From: Kitasatospora xanthocidica
GTDB lineage: Bacteria > Actinomycetota > Actinomycetes > Streptomycetales > Streptomycetaceae
DNA length: 64,000 nucleotides
NCBI RefSeq assembly: GCF_014656195.1
Contig: NZ_BNBY01000015.1
Location: 122,546 to 186,545, forward strand
Direction: 5' to 3'
Shown here: piece after piece, positions 42,501-50,040 of the stretch
Numbering within the stretch: position 1 is the stretch's first letter
Layout: the number at the start of each line of letters is the position of its first letter
Notes under the pieces: generated by a model
The model's database searches: none
What the model was told of the DNA's origin: nothing
The model's input: only the letters and a program-made list of their open reading frames with translations
Program-made: the position numbers and the translations under genes

Positions 42501-43100
42501 GCCTCGGCCTCCGTCAACCTGCCGCTGAGCCTCAGCTCCACGGTGCCGTCCTTCCTGGTGCCGCCGGGCACCGACCAGCTCAAGGCCGTGGCGGCGTCCA
42601 GCACGCCGGCGCAGATCGAGCTGAGCGCCACCACCGGCTCGCCGGACCTGTTCGGCGACCTGAAGAAGGCCCAGAACGGCTCGACCATCTCGGTCGTCAC
42701 CGACAACGGCACCGCCGAGCAGCCGGTCGTCCCGGGCAACTGGAGCACCTTCGTGCAGCAGATCGGCCCGTTCGGCAACGGCGGCGCCCCGACCGGCACC
42801 TCCACCATCACGGCCACCGCGCACACCCAGGCCTTCGACCCGGCGCTGACCTCCAGCACCGGTGACCCGTACGCCGCCGCGGTGAACGCCTCGGCCCAGG
42901 CCGCCGGTCCGGTGACCGTCGCGCCGGGCGCCACCGGCTCGCTGCAGGTCACGCTGACCCCGACCGGCCCGAAGGGCAGCACGGTCAAGGGCGTGCTGTA
43001 CCTGGTGTCCGGCCCGACCGGGGTGGCCACCGCCAACAACGCCCTGAACACCACCGGTGCGGTGCTCGCGGCGATCCCCTACAGCTACACGGTGAACTGA
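39591..43100 (+). CDS. Large secreted subtilase-fold protease with sedolisin-like active-site residues
   Basis: 1169 residues from ATG 6 nt after AAGG. The signal peptide (about 1-32) is followed by an I9-like propeptide (VPVIVILKDQ). The catalytic domain keeps Asp229 (VAYIADGLD) but has no HGTH; at that place stands AAEAFGDASAV with Glu266 and Asp270 in an E-x3-D spacing. The oxyanion residue is Asp380 in SSGDAG instead of Asn, and the nucleophile is Ser483 in GGTSQSAP. These four features are those of sedolisins (S53). A beta-rich C-terminal half of about 650 residues follows with PPC-like repeats. Probably secreted; active mechanism to be tested. Confidence 0.88.
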   Translation: MIGWRKAQLTVGVTVTAASMILSLGTIADAAPAPDPQNAPTASADGTPVPVIVILKDQIADAPADHGHLGARQQKAASSQAPLLNRVKANGGTNVKSFVVGNAFSATVSPALRAQLQADPAVSSVVADTQVQVAPAAAGAAKKAAKDAAAADAAGAKAPKAAAAPQAVTGSNGQGAEENATNTVCPSDPSKPLLEPEGLYSTRAYTGNGKPGVENLATGKGVKVAYIADGLDPNNPDFIRADGSHAVVDYQDFAGDGWDAPTGAAEAFGDASAVIAQGRQVYDVSQFVNASHPLPAGCNIRIRGLAPDADLVALKAGGELMSNSSILQSIDYAVRVAHVDVLNESFGGNVTPDSGAHDTISLFNEQAVKAGVTVAVSSGDAGISGTVGTPSTDPSVISVGASTDNQNYQQTGYAAAQFSNKTWSNSRISALSSGGFTQAGRTVDLVAPGESDWALCTPDTAKYQDCTGFNGKPSPIQPFGGTSQSAPFVTGAAALVIQAYRDTHGGDSPKPALVKKFLTGTATDLGIPAEEQGAGLLNVRAAVEAARGYDDGDGTPGANTVVVNTGQVDIAGAPGSTHTTDVSVTNTSDEPQTVSAATRGFVPQASNRQTVQLDSSSTDTFKYATNGTDWVQKQVKFTVPAGADRLAASIAWHGAPNPVTNGPVVRMTLLDPSGRFETNTRPQGGATPADFGLVDVPHPVAGEWTAILYTPAGKNGFTGPVQLGTATQRAVPAGGVSPSTTELKPGQTKTLKVQLTTPATSGDSSEAITVSSSNGNTTSVPVTLRSLVPVNQGKGTFTGTITGGNGRSASPTQSFTYGFDVPKGQKDLRVGVTVGKDSNLLMQGALISPNGTPIDIEGNGQFDAQGTLTGTAPGVSATTVNPAAGHWRFVLNVLGPVSGEQLAQDFAGTVAFNQNQATAAGLPNDARTKLAAGKPVTVQVNYTNNTVAAQKISADGRLDRRVDLPLVPQGASASVNLPLSLSSTVPSFLVPPGTDQLKAVAASSTPAQIELSATTGSPDLFGDLKKAQNGSTISVVTDNGTAEQPVVPGNWSTFVQQIGPFGNGGAPTGTSTITATAHTQAFDPALTSSTGDPYAAAVNASAQAAGPVTVAPGATGSLQVTLTPTGPKGSTVKGVLYLVSGPTGVATANNALNTTGAVLAAIPYSYTVN

Positions 43101-43124
43101 CGCCACGTCGGATCAGCTCCCAAG

Positions 43125-43159
43125 GCCGAGGCCGTCCCGGATTCCGGGGCGGCCTCGGC
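43125..43159 (+). terminator. Strong hairpin after the large protease gene
   Basis: A 16-bp stem (43125-43140 with 43144-43159, one G-T pair) has a 3-nt loop, 24 bp after the stop. Confidence 0.8.
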
Positions 43160-43164
43160 TGCTT

Positions 43165-43194
43165 GTCCAGCTGTCCAGCTGTCCAGCTGTCCAG
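43165..43194. repeat. 8-bp tandem repeat
   Basis: GTCCAGCT is repeated three times and then GTCCAG, directly after the terminator. The CAGCTG overlaps could form alternative hairpins. Confidence 0.75.
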
Positions 43195-43331
43195 TTCTCC
43201 AGGGCCGCGGGGTGCCGGCCCAGCCTTGCCAGGTGCATGGCGATGGGTGTATTCCGAAACTGCCGGGATTCCCGGCGGCCCGGCCCGGGCAGGGGTCGGG
43301 CAGGAGCTACGAAGCGATCAGGGAGCCGGAG

Positions 43332-44297
43332 TTGAACGACGCCGTCAAGCACAGCGAGATCGAGGTGAACGGGGTGCGGTTGCACCTCGCGGAGCAGGGC
43401 GAGGGGCCGCTGGTCCTGCTGCTGCACGGGTTCCCGGAGAGCTGGTACTCCTGGCGGCACCAGTTCGGGCCGCTCGCCGAGGCCGGCTACCGGGTGGTGG
43501 CACCCGACCAGCGCGGGTACGCCCGCAGCGAGCAGCCCGAGTCCGTGGACGCGTACAGCCTGCTGCACCTGGTCGGCGACGTGACGGCGCTGATCGGCGC
43601 GCTCGGCGCGGAGCGGGCCGTGGTGATCGGCCACGACTGGGGCGCCCCCGTCGCCTGGGCCACCGCGGCACTGCGGCCCGACCTGGTCCGCGGGGTCGCC
43701 GGCCTGAGCGTGCCGCCGCTCCCGTCCGGGCCGACGCCGCTGGCGCAGTCCAGGGAGAAGTTCGGCGAGGGCTTCTACCAGATCTACTTCCAGGAGCCGG
43801 GCCGGGCCGACGCCGAACTCGCGGCCGACCCCAAGTCCACGTTCCGGCGCATCCTCGGCGGCACCCACCCCGACGGGGAGCCGCGGGCATGGGTCGTCCC
43901 CGAGGGCATGAAGCTGCTGGACACCATCCCCGAGCCGGCGCGGCTGCCCGCCTGGCTCACCGAGGCCGACGTCGACGCCTTCGCGGCCGACTACGCCCGG
44001 CACGGCGAACGCGCCTTCACCGGGGGCCTCAACTGGTACCGCAACATCGACCGCAACAACGAGCTGATGGCCGCGTTCGCCGGCCGCCGGATCGAGGCGC
44101 CCGCACTGTACGTGGCCGGCGAGCAGGACCTGGTCAACGCGATGGTCCCGCGCGACGTGATGACCTACCTGCTGCAGCAGGTGACGCCCCGGCTGCACCG
44201 CCACCTCCGGCTCCCGGAGACCGGCCACTGGACACAGCAGGAGCGGCCGGCGGAGGTCAACGAGGCGCTCCTGGACTTCCTGCGCTCGCTGGACTGA
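43332..44297 (+). CDS. Epoxide hydrolase-type alpha/beta hydrolase
   Basis: 321 residues from a TTG 6 nt after GGGAG; an upstream ATG at 43212 would add a non-homologous leader. HGFPESWYSWRHQF holds the oxyanion HGFP motif, the nucleophile is Asp102 in GHDWGAPVAW, the acid is probably in VAGEQDLVN and the His in LPETGHWTQQE. The cap-domain Tyr residues lie near FYQIYFQEPG and GGLNWYRN. Soluble epoxide hydrolases open epoxides through an Asp-ester intermediate. The specific substrate is unknown. Confidence 0.9.
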   Translation: MNDAVKHSEIEVNGVRLHLAEQGEGPLVLLLHGFPESWYSWRHQFGPLAEAGYRVVAPDQRGYARSEQPESVDAYSLLHLVGDVTALIGALGAERAVVIGHDWGAPVAWATAALRPDLVRGVAGLSVPPLPSGPTPLAQSREKFGEGFYQIYFQEPGRADAELAADPKSTFRRILGGTHPDGEPRAWVVPEGMKLLDTIPEPARLPAWLTEADVDAFAADYARHGERAFTGGLNWYRNIDRNNELMAAFAGRRIEAPALYVAGEQDLVNAMVPRDVMTYLLQQVTPRLHRHLRLPETGHWTQQERPAEVNEALLDFLRSLD

Positions 44298-44302
44298 CGC
44301 CG

Positions 44303-44342
44303 GGCCCGGCCCCGGCGGCCGGACCTCCGGCCGCCCGGGCCG
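44303..44342 (+). terminator. Hairpin after the epoxide hydrolase gene
   Basis: Inner stem CGGCCGGA/TCCGGCCG (44316-44323 with 44326-44333) is extended by outer GGCCCGG/CCGGGCC pairing. Confidence 0.6.
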
Positions 44343-44410
44343 GTGGTGGTCAGCCGGTGGAGAGGGTGGTGCCGGGGACGGTGGCCCATCCGGTCCGCCG
44401 GCGAGGGCGC

Positions 44411-44605
44411 GGGGTACCCGGACCAGGCGACTACCGGTTCGACCTGAAGAAGGAATACAACTTCGACACGGACAAGCCGCCGATCGACGTGTGGGGCATC
44501 CCGGCCGACGTGAAGATGCTGGCCCTGGCCCCGAGCCAGGGGTACGCCCGTGACTTCACCGTCCAGGGGAGCACCAACGGGCACATCGACTCCACCACCG
44601 GTTGA
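44411..44605 (+). pseudogene. Short protein-like fragment without a start
   Basis: About 64 codons read YRFDLKKEYNFDTDKPPIDV, then WGIPADVKMLALAPSQGYAR and a stop. The balanced composition contrasts with the shadow frames around it, yet no initiation codon with a ribosome-binding site precedes it. It is probably the tail of a decayed gene of unknown family. Confidence 0.4.
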
Positions 44606-44679
44606 TCACCGGAACCGGACCGGGGTACCGTCCCGCGGGGCCTCCCCGCGGGACGGTACCCGCCCGTGAAAGGACAGTG

Positions 44680-45222
44680 ATGCGAGTACGGAACGCAGCG
44701 CGACCGCACGGCCGTGGCGGATCGCGGCGCGCGGTCGCGGTGGCCGCGAACGTGGCCGTCGCCGTCGCCCTGGCGGCCGGCTGCTCGGCGGCGGACCCGG
44801 ACCCGAGGGCGTACCCCGGTTCCCCGAAGGGGCAGACCCTCGAGGCGGTCACCAAGGCGTTCGGGCTGGACCTGCCCGCCTGCGAACTCAAGGGCGTCGG
44901 GTTCTCCGGGAGCTCCAAGTACCCCGAGGAGCGCCTCAGCCTGAGCTTCCGCGCGTCCAAGGAGTGCGTGGACGGCTACCTCTCCACCCACCAGGCCGAC
45001 CCGGCCGATCCCCTCCACTGGACTCCGGGACAGGGGAACAGGATCGGGTTCGACACACCCGAGACGCAGCGCTTCGGCTGGTCCTTCGACCGGGCCGTGA
45101 CCTACGACCTCTTCGTGGACTTCACGACGTCCACCGGCAGCCGCTTCAGCGTGGTCGCCGATCCGGGGCAGACGGAGCGGACGGTGTACCTGGAGTCCCA
45201 CTTCCTCGGCGGATCCTCCTGA
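44680..45222 (+). CDS. Lipoprotein of unknown function
   Basis: 180 residues from ATG after AAAGGA. The signal sequence ends in lipobox LAAGC (about residue 35). The mature part has two further cysteines (LPACEL, KECVDG) that could bridge, and no recognised family. Upstream lies the decayed fragment at 44411 and downstream a very strong terminator, so it is probably monocistronic. Confidence 0.8.
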   Translation: MRVRNAARPHGRGGSRRAVAVAANVAVAVALAAGCSAADPDPRAYPGSPKGQTLEAVTKAFGLDLPACELKGVGFSGSSKYPEERLSLSFRASKECVDGYLSTHQADPADPLHWTPGQGNRIGFDTPETQRFGWSFDRAVTYDLFVDFTTSTGSRFSVVADPGQTERTVYLESHFLGGSS

Positions 45223-45240
45223 CCCGGTTCCGTACGTACG

Positions 45241-45281
45241 GCCGGTGCCTCCTGACCGTTCTCCGGTCGGGAGGCACCGGC
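45241..45281 (+). terminator. Strong intrinsic-type terminator between convergent lipoprotein and VWA genes
   Basis: An 18-bp stem (45241-45258 with 45264-45281, one G-T pair), 5-nt loop, followed by TTTC. It is the most terminator-like hairpin in the window. Confidence 0.88.
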
Positions 45282-45298
45282 CTTTCGGGTGCGGGGCC

Positions 45299-46789
45299 TC
45301 AGACCGGCAGCAGGCGGGTGATCAGTTCGCCGAGGCGGCGGGCGTTGCGGCAGGGGTGCATCTCGACGACGGCCGCGTAGGCGAGGGCGGCGGAGTCGCC
45401 GGTGGTCCAGAGCGAGGGCTGCTCGGGGTTGAGCCAGAAGACCCGGCGGGCCCGGCCGGCGATCCGGCGCAGGGCGTCGACGTTGGGGTCGCGGTGGTTG
45501 TTGCGGGCGTCGCCGAGGACCAGGACGCAGGTGCGGGGGCCGACGGCGTCGAGGTGGTGGTCGGCGAAGCCGCCGAGCGCGGACCCGTAGTCGCTGTTGC
45601 CGTGGTAGCCGGTGACCTTGGCCCCGGTGAGGATCCGGGCGGCCAGCCGGGCCGGGTCGTCGCCGGAGCGGAGCAGGTCGGTGACCTCGGCGGTGCGGTT
45701 GACGAAGGCGAACACCCGGACCTTGCTGAACTGTTCGCTCATCGCCTGGACCAGCAGCATGGTGAAGTCGGCGAAGCCCGCGACCGAGCCGGAGACGTCG
45801 CACAGCAGGACGAGTTCCGGCCGGGCCGGGCGGCGCAGCCGGTAGGCGGGGCGCAGCGGTACGCCGCCGGTGGTGAGGGAGCGGCGCAGGGTGCGGCGCA
45901 GGTCGATGTGGCCGCGGGCGGCGCGGCGGCGGCGGGCGGCCAGCCGGGTGGCCAGCTTGCGGGCCAACGGGTGGACGGTGCGGCGCAGTTCGGCGAGCTG
46001 GTCGCGGCCGGCGTAGAGGAAGTCGATCCGGTCGGCGGTCGGGGCGACGGCGCGTTCGGCGATCCGCTCGGGGCCGCGGAGTTCGGCGACCCGGCGGCGG
46101 GCCTCGGTGGTGACCAGGGCGCGGAAGTCCCGGATGCGGCGGCGGACCTCGTCGGCGAGGACGAGGTCGGAGAGGTCGGTCGGGGCGCCGGGCCGGCGCA
46201 GGGCAGTGAGGATCCGGGCGAGCAGGGTCTCGGGGGAGAGCCGGCCGAGCGCCTGCTGGGCGGACCAGCCGTCGGAGCCGGGGGTGCCGCCGGCGCCGTA
46301 CCGGCCGAAGGCCTCCATGACCTCGCCGGCCAGCCGCGCCTGGGCGGCGCGGTCGTCGGCGGCGAGGGCGGCGGCGAGCCGGTCGCGCAGGTCGTCGCGG
46401 AGCGGGTCGGGGCGGCCGAAGCGCGGGGGTTCGGGGTCCTCGGGGACGGGCGGCGGGTCGGCGCGGACGGCCTCGGGGGTGCCGACGCCGAGCGGGAAGA
46501 ACAGGTCGAAGGTGGCGTCGAAGACGGCCCGCTGCCCGTCGGAGCGCAGCAGGGCGGCGGCCAGGCCGGCCCGGATCCGCTCGCGGTCGGTGAAGCCGAG
46601 GACGTCCAGGACGGCGGCGGCGTCGACGGTCTCGGCGGGGCCGATCCGCAGGCCGTGGCCGCGCAGGGCGCGGACCAGGCCGGTGAGGCGGGCCGCGGTG
46701 TCGGCGGTGACCGGCTCGCCGGCGGGGACCGCCTCGCCGACGGGGACCGGTGCGCCGGCCGCTCCGGTGTGCCGCGGTGCGGTGGTCAC
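45299..46789 (-). CDS. VWA/CoxE-like domain protein, partner of the MoxR ATPase
   Basis: 496 residues from a GTG that overlaps the MoxR stop (GTGA). The C-terminal VWA domain (about 300-480) has the MIDAS motif DVSGSV in LVLLCDVSGSVAGFADFTML, then a Thr/Asp pair in VLVLGDARNN. The N-terminal half is a helical CoxE-type region. MoxR/VWA pairs act as chaperone-like insertion or maturation machines for metal cofactors or complexes. No client gene (for example carbon-monoxide dehydrogenase) is next to this pair. Confidence 0.88.
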   Translation of the reverse strand: MTTAPRHTGAAGAPVPVGEAVPAGEPVTADTAARLTGLVRALRGHGLRIGPAETVDAAAVLDVLGFTDRERIRAGLAAALLRSDGQRAVFDATFDLFFPLGVGTPEAVRADPPPVPEDPEPPRFGRPDPLRDDLRDRLAAALAADDRAAQARLAGEVMEAFGRYGAGGTPGSDGWSAQQALGRLSPETLLARILTALRRPGAPTDLSDLVLADEVRRRIRDFRALVTTEARRRVAELRGPERIAERAVAPTADRIDFLYAGRDQLAELRRTVHPLARKLATRLAARRRRAARGHIDLRRTLRRSLTTGGVPLRPAYRLRRPARPELVLLCDVSGSVAGFADFTMLLVQAMSEQFSKVRVFAFVNRTAEVTDLLRSGDDPARLAARILTGAKVTGYHGNSDYGSALGGFADHHLDAVGPRTCVLVLGDARNNHRDPNVDALRRIAGRARRVFWLNPEQPSLWTTGDSAALAYAAVVEMHPCRNARRLGELITRLLPV

Positions 46790-47673
46790 GCGGGGGTGAG
46801 CTTCTGGGCGGCCTTGCGGATGTCGTCCTGGTGCTTGAGCACGACCCCCAGGGTGTCCCGGACGACCGCCTCGTCGAGGGTGTCCGCGCCGAGGGCCAGC
46901 AGGGTGCGGGCCCAGTCGATGGTCTCGGCGACGGACGGCGCCTTGCGCAGCTCCATGGCGCGCAGGGCGCCGACGATCCGGACCAGCGACTCGGCCAGGG
47001 TGTCGTCCAGCCCCGGCACCTTGAGGCGGACGATCCGGCGCTCCAACTCGGCGTCCGGGTAGTCGAGGTGGAGGAAGAGGCAGCGGCGGCGCAGGGCCTC
47101 GGAGAGCTCCCGGGTGGCGTTGGAGGTGAGCAGGACGAAGGGGCGGCGGGTGGCGGTGATGGTGCCGAGCTCGGGGACGGTGACCTGGAAGTCGCTGAGC
47201 ACCTCCAGGAGCAGCGCCTCCACCTCGACGTCGGCCTTGTCCATCTCGTCGATCAGCAGCACGGTCGGCTCCTCGCCCCGGATGGCGGTGAGCAGCGGCC
47301 GGGTGAGCAGGAACTCCTCGCCGAAGATGTCGCCGCGGGCCTCCTCCCAGCCCTCGTCGCGGCCGGCGGTGATCCGCAGCAGCTGCTTGGCGTGGTTCCA
47401 CTCGTAGAGGGCGCGGGCCTCGTCGATGCCCTCGTAGCACTGCAGCCGTACCAGCCGGGCCTGCCCGAGGGCGGCCAGGGCCTTGGCGAGCTCGGTCTTG
47501 CCGACCCCGGCCGGGCCTTCGACCAGCAGTGGCTTGCCGAGCCGGTCGGCGAGGAAGACGGTGGTGGCGACGGCGGTGGAGGCCAGGTATCCGGTGGCGG
47601 CGAGCCGGTCGGCGGCGTCCGTGACGGAGTCGAAGAAGCCCGTGCCGTTCGCCGTGGTGCCGTCGCTGCCCAT
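46786..47673 (-). CDS. MoxR-family AAA+ ATPase
   Basis: 295 residues. Walker A GPAGVGKT (53-60), Walker B VLLIDEMDKAD, sensor 1 VLLTSNATREL and arginine finger region EALRRRCLFLHLDYPD are intact, which is typical of MoxR proteins. It is coupled to the downstream VWA gene through a 4-base overlap. It probably remodels or activates a metalloenzyme together with that VWA protein. Confidence 0.92.
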   Translation of the reverse strand: MGSDGTTANGTGFFDSVTDAADRLAATGYLASTAVATTVFLADRLGKPLLVEGPAGVGKTELAKALAALGQARLVRLQCYEGIDEARALYEWNHAKQLLRITAGRDEGWEEARGDIFGEEFLLTRPLLTAIRGEEPTVLLIDEMDKADVEVEALLLEVLSDFQVTVPELGTITATRRPFVLLTSNATRELSEALRRRCLFLHLDYPDAELERRIVRLKVPGLDDTLAESLVRIVGALRAMELRKAPSVAETIDWARTLLALGADTLDEAVVRDTLGVVLKHQDDIRKAAQKLTPA

Positions 47674-47976
47674 GTGCCCCGCCCCGTTCCGGTTCGCCGT
47701 CTCCGTGCGGCGCCACCCTACCGGCCGGTCACTTCGGTGTCTCGGGGCTCCTGATGTCCTGTTGTCCCGCTGCCCCGCGCGGGCACGACGGGGCACGGCC
47801 GGGTACGACCGGGCACGACCGGGTACGACCGGGTACGACCGGGCACGGCCGGGCGGCGTACGGCGTGGTGCCGGTGCCGTACGCCGCCGTGGTCGGGGTG
47901 GTGCTGCTCGTCGGCCGGCGGTGCTCACCGTCGGCCGACGAGGGCGGGGGCCGTCAGTCGACGGCGGTGCCGGCCG
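47674..47976. repeat. Intergenic region with seven 10-bp tandem repeats (47781-47850)
   Basis: The unit GGGYACGRCC is repeated seven times in exact 10-bp phase from 47781 to 47850 (variants gggcacgacg, gggcacggcc, gggtacgacc). No gene is visible here. The array lies between the MoxR start and the 3' end of the next minus-strand gene, so it could be a helically phased binding array for the MoxR/VWA promoter. Confidence 0.75.
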
Positions 47977-48645
47977 TCAGTTGACGAAGAGGACCGGGCT
48001 GCCGGCGACCGAGGTGTCGGTCACCGGGCCGTAGGTGGCGCTGAAGTAGCCCGTCGAGAAGCACAGGCCGGGGCCGGAGGCCAGGGCGAACGGCTGCCCG
48101 GAGAAGCCGATGGTGTTGCCGGTGTTCGAGGTGGTGCCGTTGATCCCGGTGGAGTTCTGGTAGTTGCAGGTGACGCTGCCCAGGATGGTGCTGAGCACCA
48201 CGGTGGTGCCCATCACGCCGGCCGCGCCGGGGGTGAGCTTGACCGGGTTGCCGGGGGCGTCGCTGACCGTGTTGGTGAACGGCAGGCTGGTGACGGTGAC
48301 GCTCTTGACCCCGGTGACGCCGAGGACGTTGGAGGTGCAGGAGCCGAAGGTCTGGGTGTTGAGCTGCTCGACGGCGCTGCCCGGTGCGGCCGGGTTGGCG
48401 GTGACGGTCGCCGAGAAGGAGGAGGCGGCGCACTTGATGCCGCTCGTCCCGGTGGCGCTGTTGTAGAAGGTCGCGTAGGTGCCGGAGACCAGGTTGGCGG
48501 CCAGGACGTCGCCGACGGCGACGGCGGGGCCGGACGGGCTGCCGGTGGTGAGTACGGCGGTGGCGGCCTCGGCGGGTGCCACGGCCGCGCCGGTGAGGGC
48601 GAGCGCGGTGAGGGCGGCGGTGGCGAGGGTGCGGCGGATGCGCAT
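47977..48645 (-). CDS. Secreted beta-rich protein of unknown function (Tat/Sec signal)
   Basis: 222 residues. The signal peptide MRIRRTLATAALTALALTGA is cleaved probably after AEA near residue 28. The mature protein is Ser/Thr/Gly-rich with four cysteines (IKCAAS, GSCTSN, VTCNYQ, GLCFST) that could form two disulfides. From memory, streptomycete secreted proteins like this occur near DUF6230/DUF6114 genes, which are found divergently here at 50041-51236. Function unknown. Confidence 0.8.
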   Translation of the reverse strand: MRIRRTLATAALTALALTGAAVAPAEAATAVLTTGSPSGPAVAVGDVLAANLVSGTYATFYNSATGTSGIKCAASSFSATVTANPAAPGSAVEQLNTQTFGSCTSNVLGVTGVKSVTVTSLPFTNTVSDAPGNPVKLTPGAAGVMGTTVVLSTILGSVTCNYQNSTGINGTTSNTGNTIGFSGQPFALASGPGLCFSTGYFSATYGPVTDTSVAGSPVLFVN

Positions 48646-49126
48646 GAGGGTACCTCTCTCCGTCCGGGGGACGGGTGGGGGGATTCCCGGCGTGCGGGTG
48701 TGGTGGTGTGCACGGCGGGGGAGGTGCATGGCGTACCGGGGGCTCCGGCGGGGCCGCGGTGCGGGCGGGCCCGGCGCCACGGGCCCGCTCGTGCGGTACG
48801 GCGGTGTGCGGACGTACGCGAGGGGACGTCCGGTGGTGCGGACGTGCGAGGGCGGACGTCCGGTTGGTGCGAGGTGCGGGTGGTGCGGCCTCGCGTACGT
48901 ACGGCGGTGCGCGGCACAACGGCACTGGACAGTGGGGGTGCACGTCGGCGGCTGCCACCGCCGCGGGCCCGCGCCCGCCGAGGTCCCGTGGTCCGGGCGG
49001 TTCGCCCGGGCCGTGGCGCCCCTGGAGGTCCGTCCGGTGGGGTTCCGTTCGCCCACCGGTTGGAAACCTGTCAGTGTTGTAAACCCGGTGTTCCGTCAAT
49101 GTCAATACAGGACACAGGAGTTGGTG
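48646..49126. promoter_or_regulatory. Divergent promoter region with a 30-bp direct repeat
   Basis: GTGCGGACGTRCG...GGACGTCCGGT occurs at 48806-48835 and 48836-48866 (period 30), each copy containing the palindrome GGACGTCC. CACTGGACAGTG (48923-48934) is a further imperfect palindrome. An AT-richer patch at about 49070-49110 (AATGTCAATACAGG) probably holds the tetR promoter. Confidence 0.45.
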
Positions 49127-49900
49127 ATGGATCGGAACCACCGCCGGAGTGCCGACGTGGTCCTGCTGCCCGGTGCGCGGACCGGCCGCGATCCCGCCCG
49201 GTCGATCAAGCCCGGCCCGCGCCGGCAGCCCGCGGGCGTGGTCGCCGCGACCCAGCGCGAGCGGCTGCTGGACGGGCTGGTCCAGACCGTCGCCGAACGC
49301 GGCTACCAGCACGCGACGGTGAGCGACATCTGCCGGGCGGCGGGCGTGACCAGGCCGGTCTTCTACGAGCTGTTCAGCGGGAAGGAGGACGCCTTCCTGG
49401 CCGCGCACCGCTACGGCACCGGGGTGGTGATCCGGCGGATGGCGGCGGCCTTCGCGGCCGAATCCGACTGGTGTCACGGGATCCGGGGCTCGCTCGGCGC
49501 GATGCTCCAACTGCTGGCGGGGACACCCGCGTTCGCCACCATGGCGGTGATCGAGATCGAGGCGGTCGGCCCGGCCGGGCGGCGGGAGCGCGACCAACTC
49601 CTCACCAGGTTCCGGGTGTTCTTCGCCGAGGTGCCCCAACTGCCGGGCGGTGTAGCGGTGCAGGAGATGGTGGACGCCGTGGTGGGCGGCGTCTACAGCG
49701 CGGTCTACCGCCGGGTCGACTCCGGTCGGACCGAACAACTGCCGGATCTGCTGCCGGTGTTGAGCATGTTCTGCCTGGCGCCGTTCCTCGGGCCGGACGG
49801 GGCCTCGGCCCGGCTGCGCGAGGTGCCTGACCGGCCCCGGGCCGGGATCGGTGAAGATCCTTCGTGCACCCGTATTGACCCGGCCAATACCGAGCAGTAG
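49127..49900 (+). CDS. TetR-family regulator next to the DUF6230/DUF6114 pair
   Basis: 257 residues from ATG 6 nt after CAGGAG. After a 40-residue basic leader, the helix-turn-helix is LLDGLVQTVAERGYQHATVS plus ICRAAGVTRPVFYELFSGKE. The C-terminal ligand domain is not assignable. It precedes a DUF6230 gene by 140 bp, an arrangement seen in other streptomycetes. A palindrome GTATTGACCCGGCCAATAC sits in its own last codons (49872-49890), a likely operator for the downstream genes. Confidence 0.9.
   Translation: MDRNHRRSADVVLLPGARTGRDPARSIKPGPRRQPAGVVAATQRERLLDGLVQTVAERGYQHATVSDICRAAGVTRPVFYELFSGKEDAFLAAHRYGTGVVIRRMAAAFAAESDWCHGIRGSLGAMLQLLAGTPAFATMAVIEIEAVGPAGRRERDQLLTRFRVFFAEVPQLPGGVAVQEMVDAVVGGVYSAVYRRVDSGRTEQLPDLLPVLSMFCLAPFLGPDGASARLREVPDRPRAGIGEDPSCTRIDPANTEQ
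49872..49890. promoter_or_regulatory. Palindrome GTATTG-N7-CAATAC, candidate TetR operator
   Basis: The 6-bp arms are perfect. The CAATAC half also occurs in the tetR promoter near 49104 (AATGTCAATACAGG). It lies about 150 bp before the DUF6230 start. Confidence 0.5.
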
Positions 49901-50040
49901 CTTCCCAGTTACTCACCGCGCTCCGACCCGACCCGCCCCGCTGCCGAGGGGCGGGCCGGTCCGGTCGGTGCGCGGAACGCTGTCCGCGCCAGGACAACGT
50001 GCCAGTGCCTGCACACCCATTCCACCCACAGGGAGCACAC

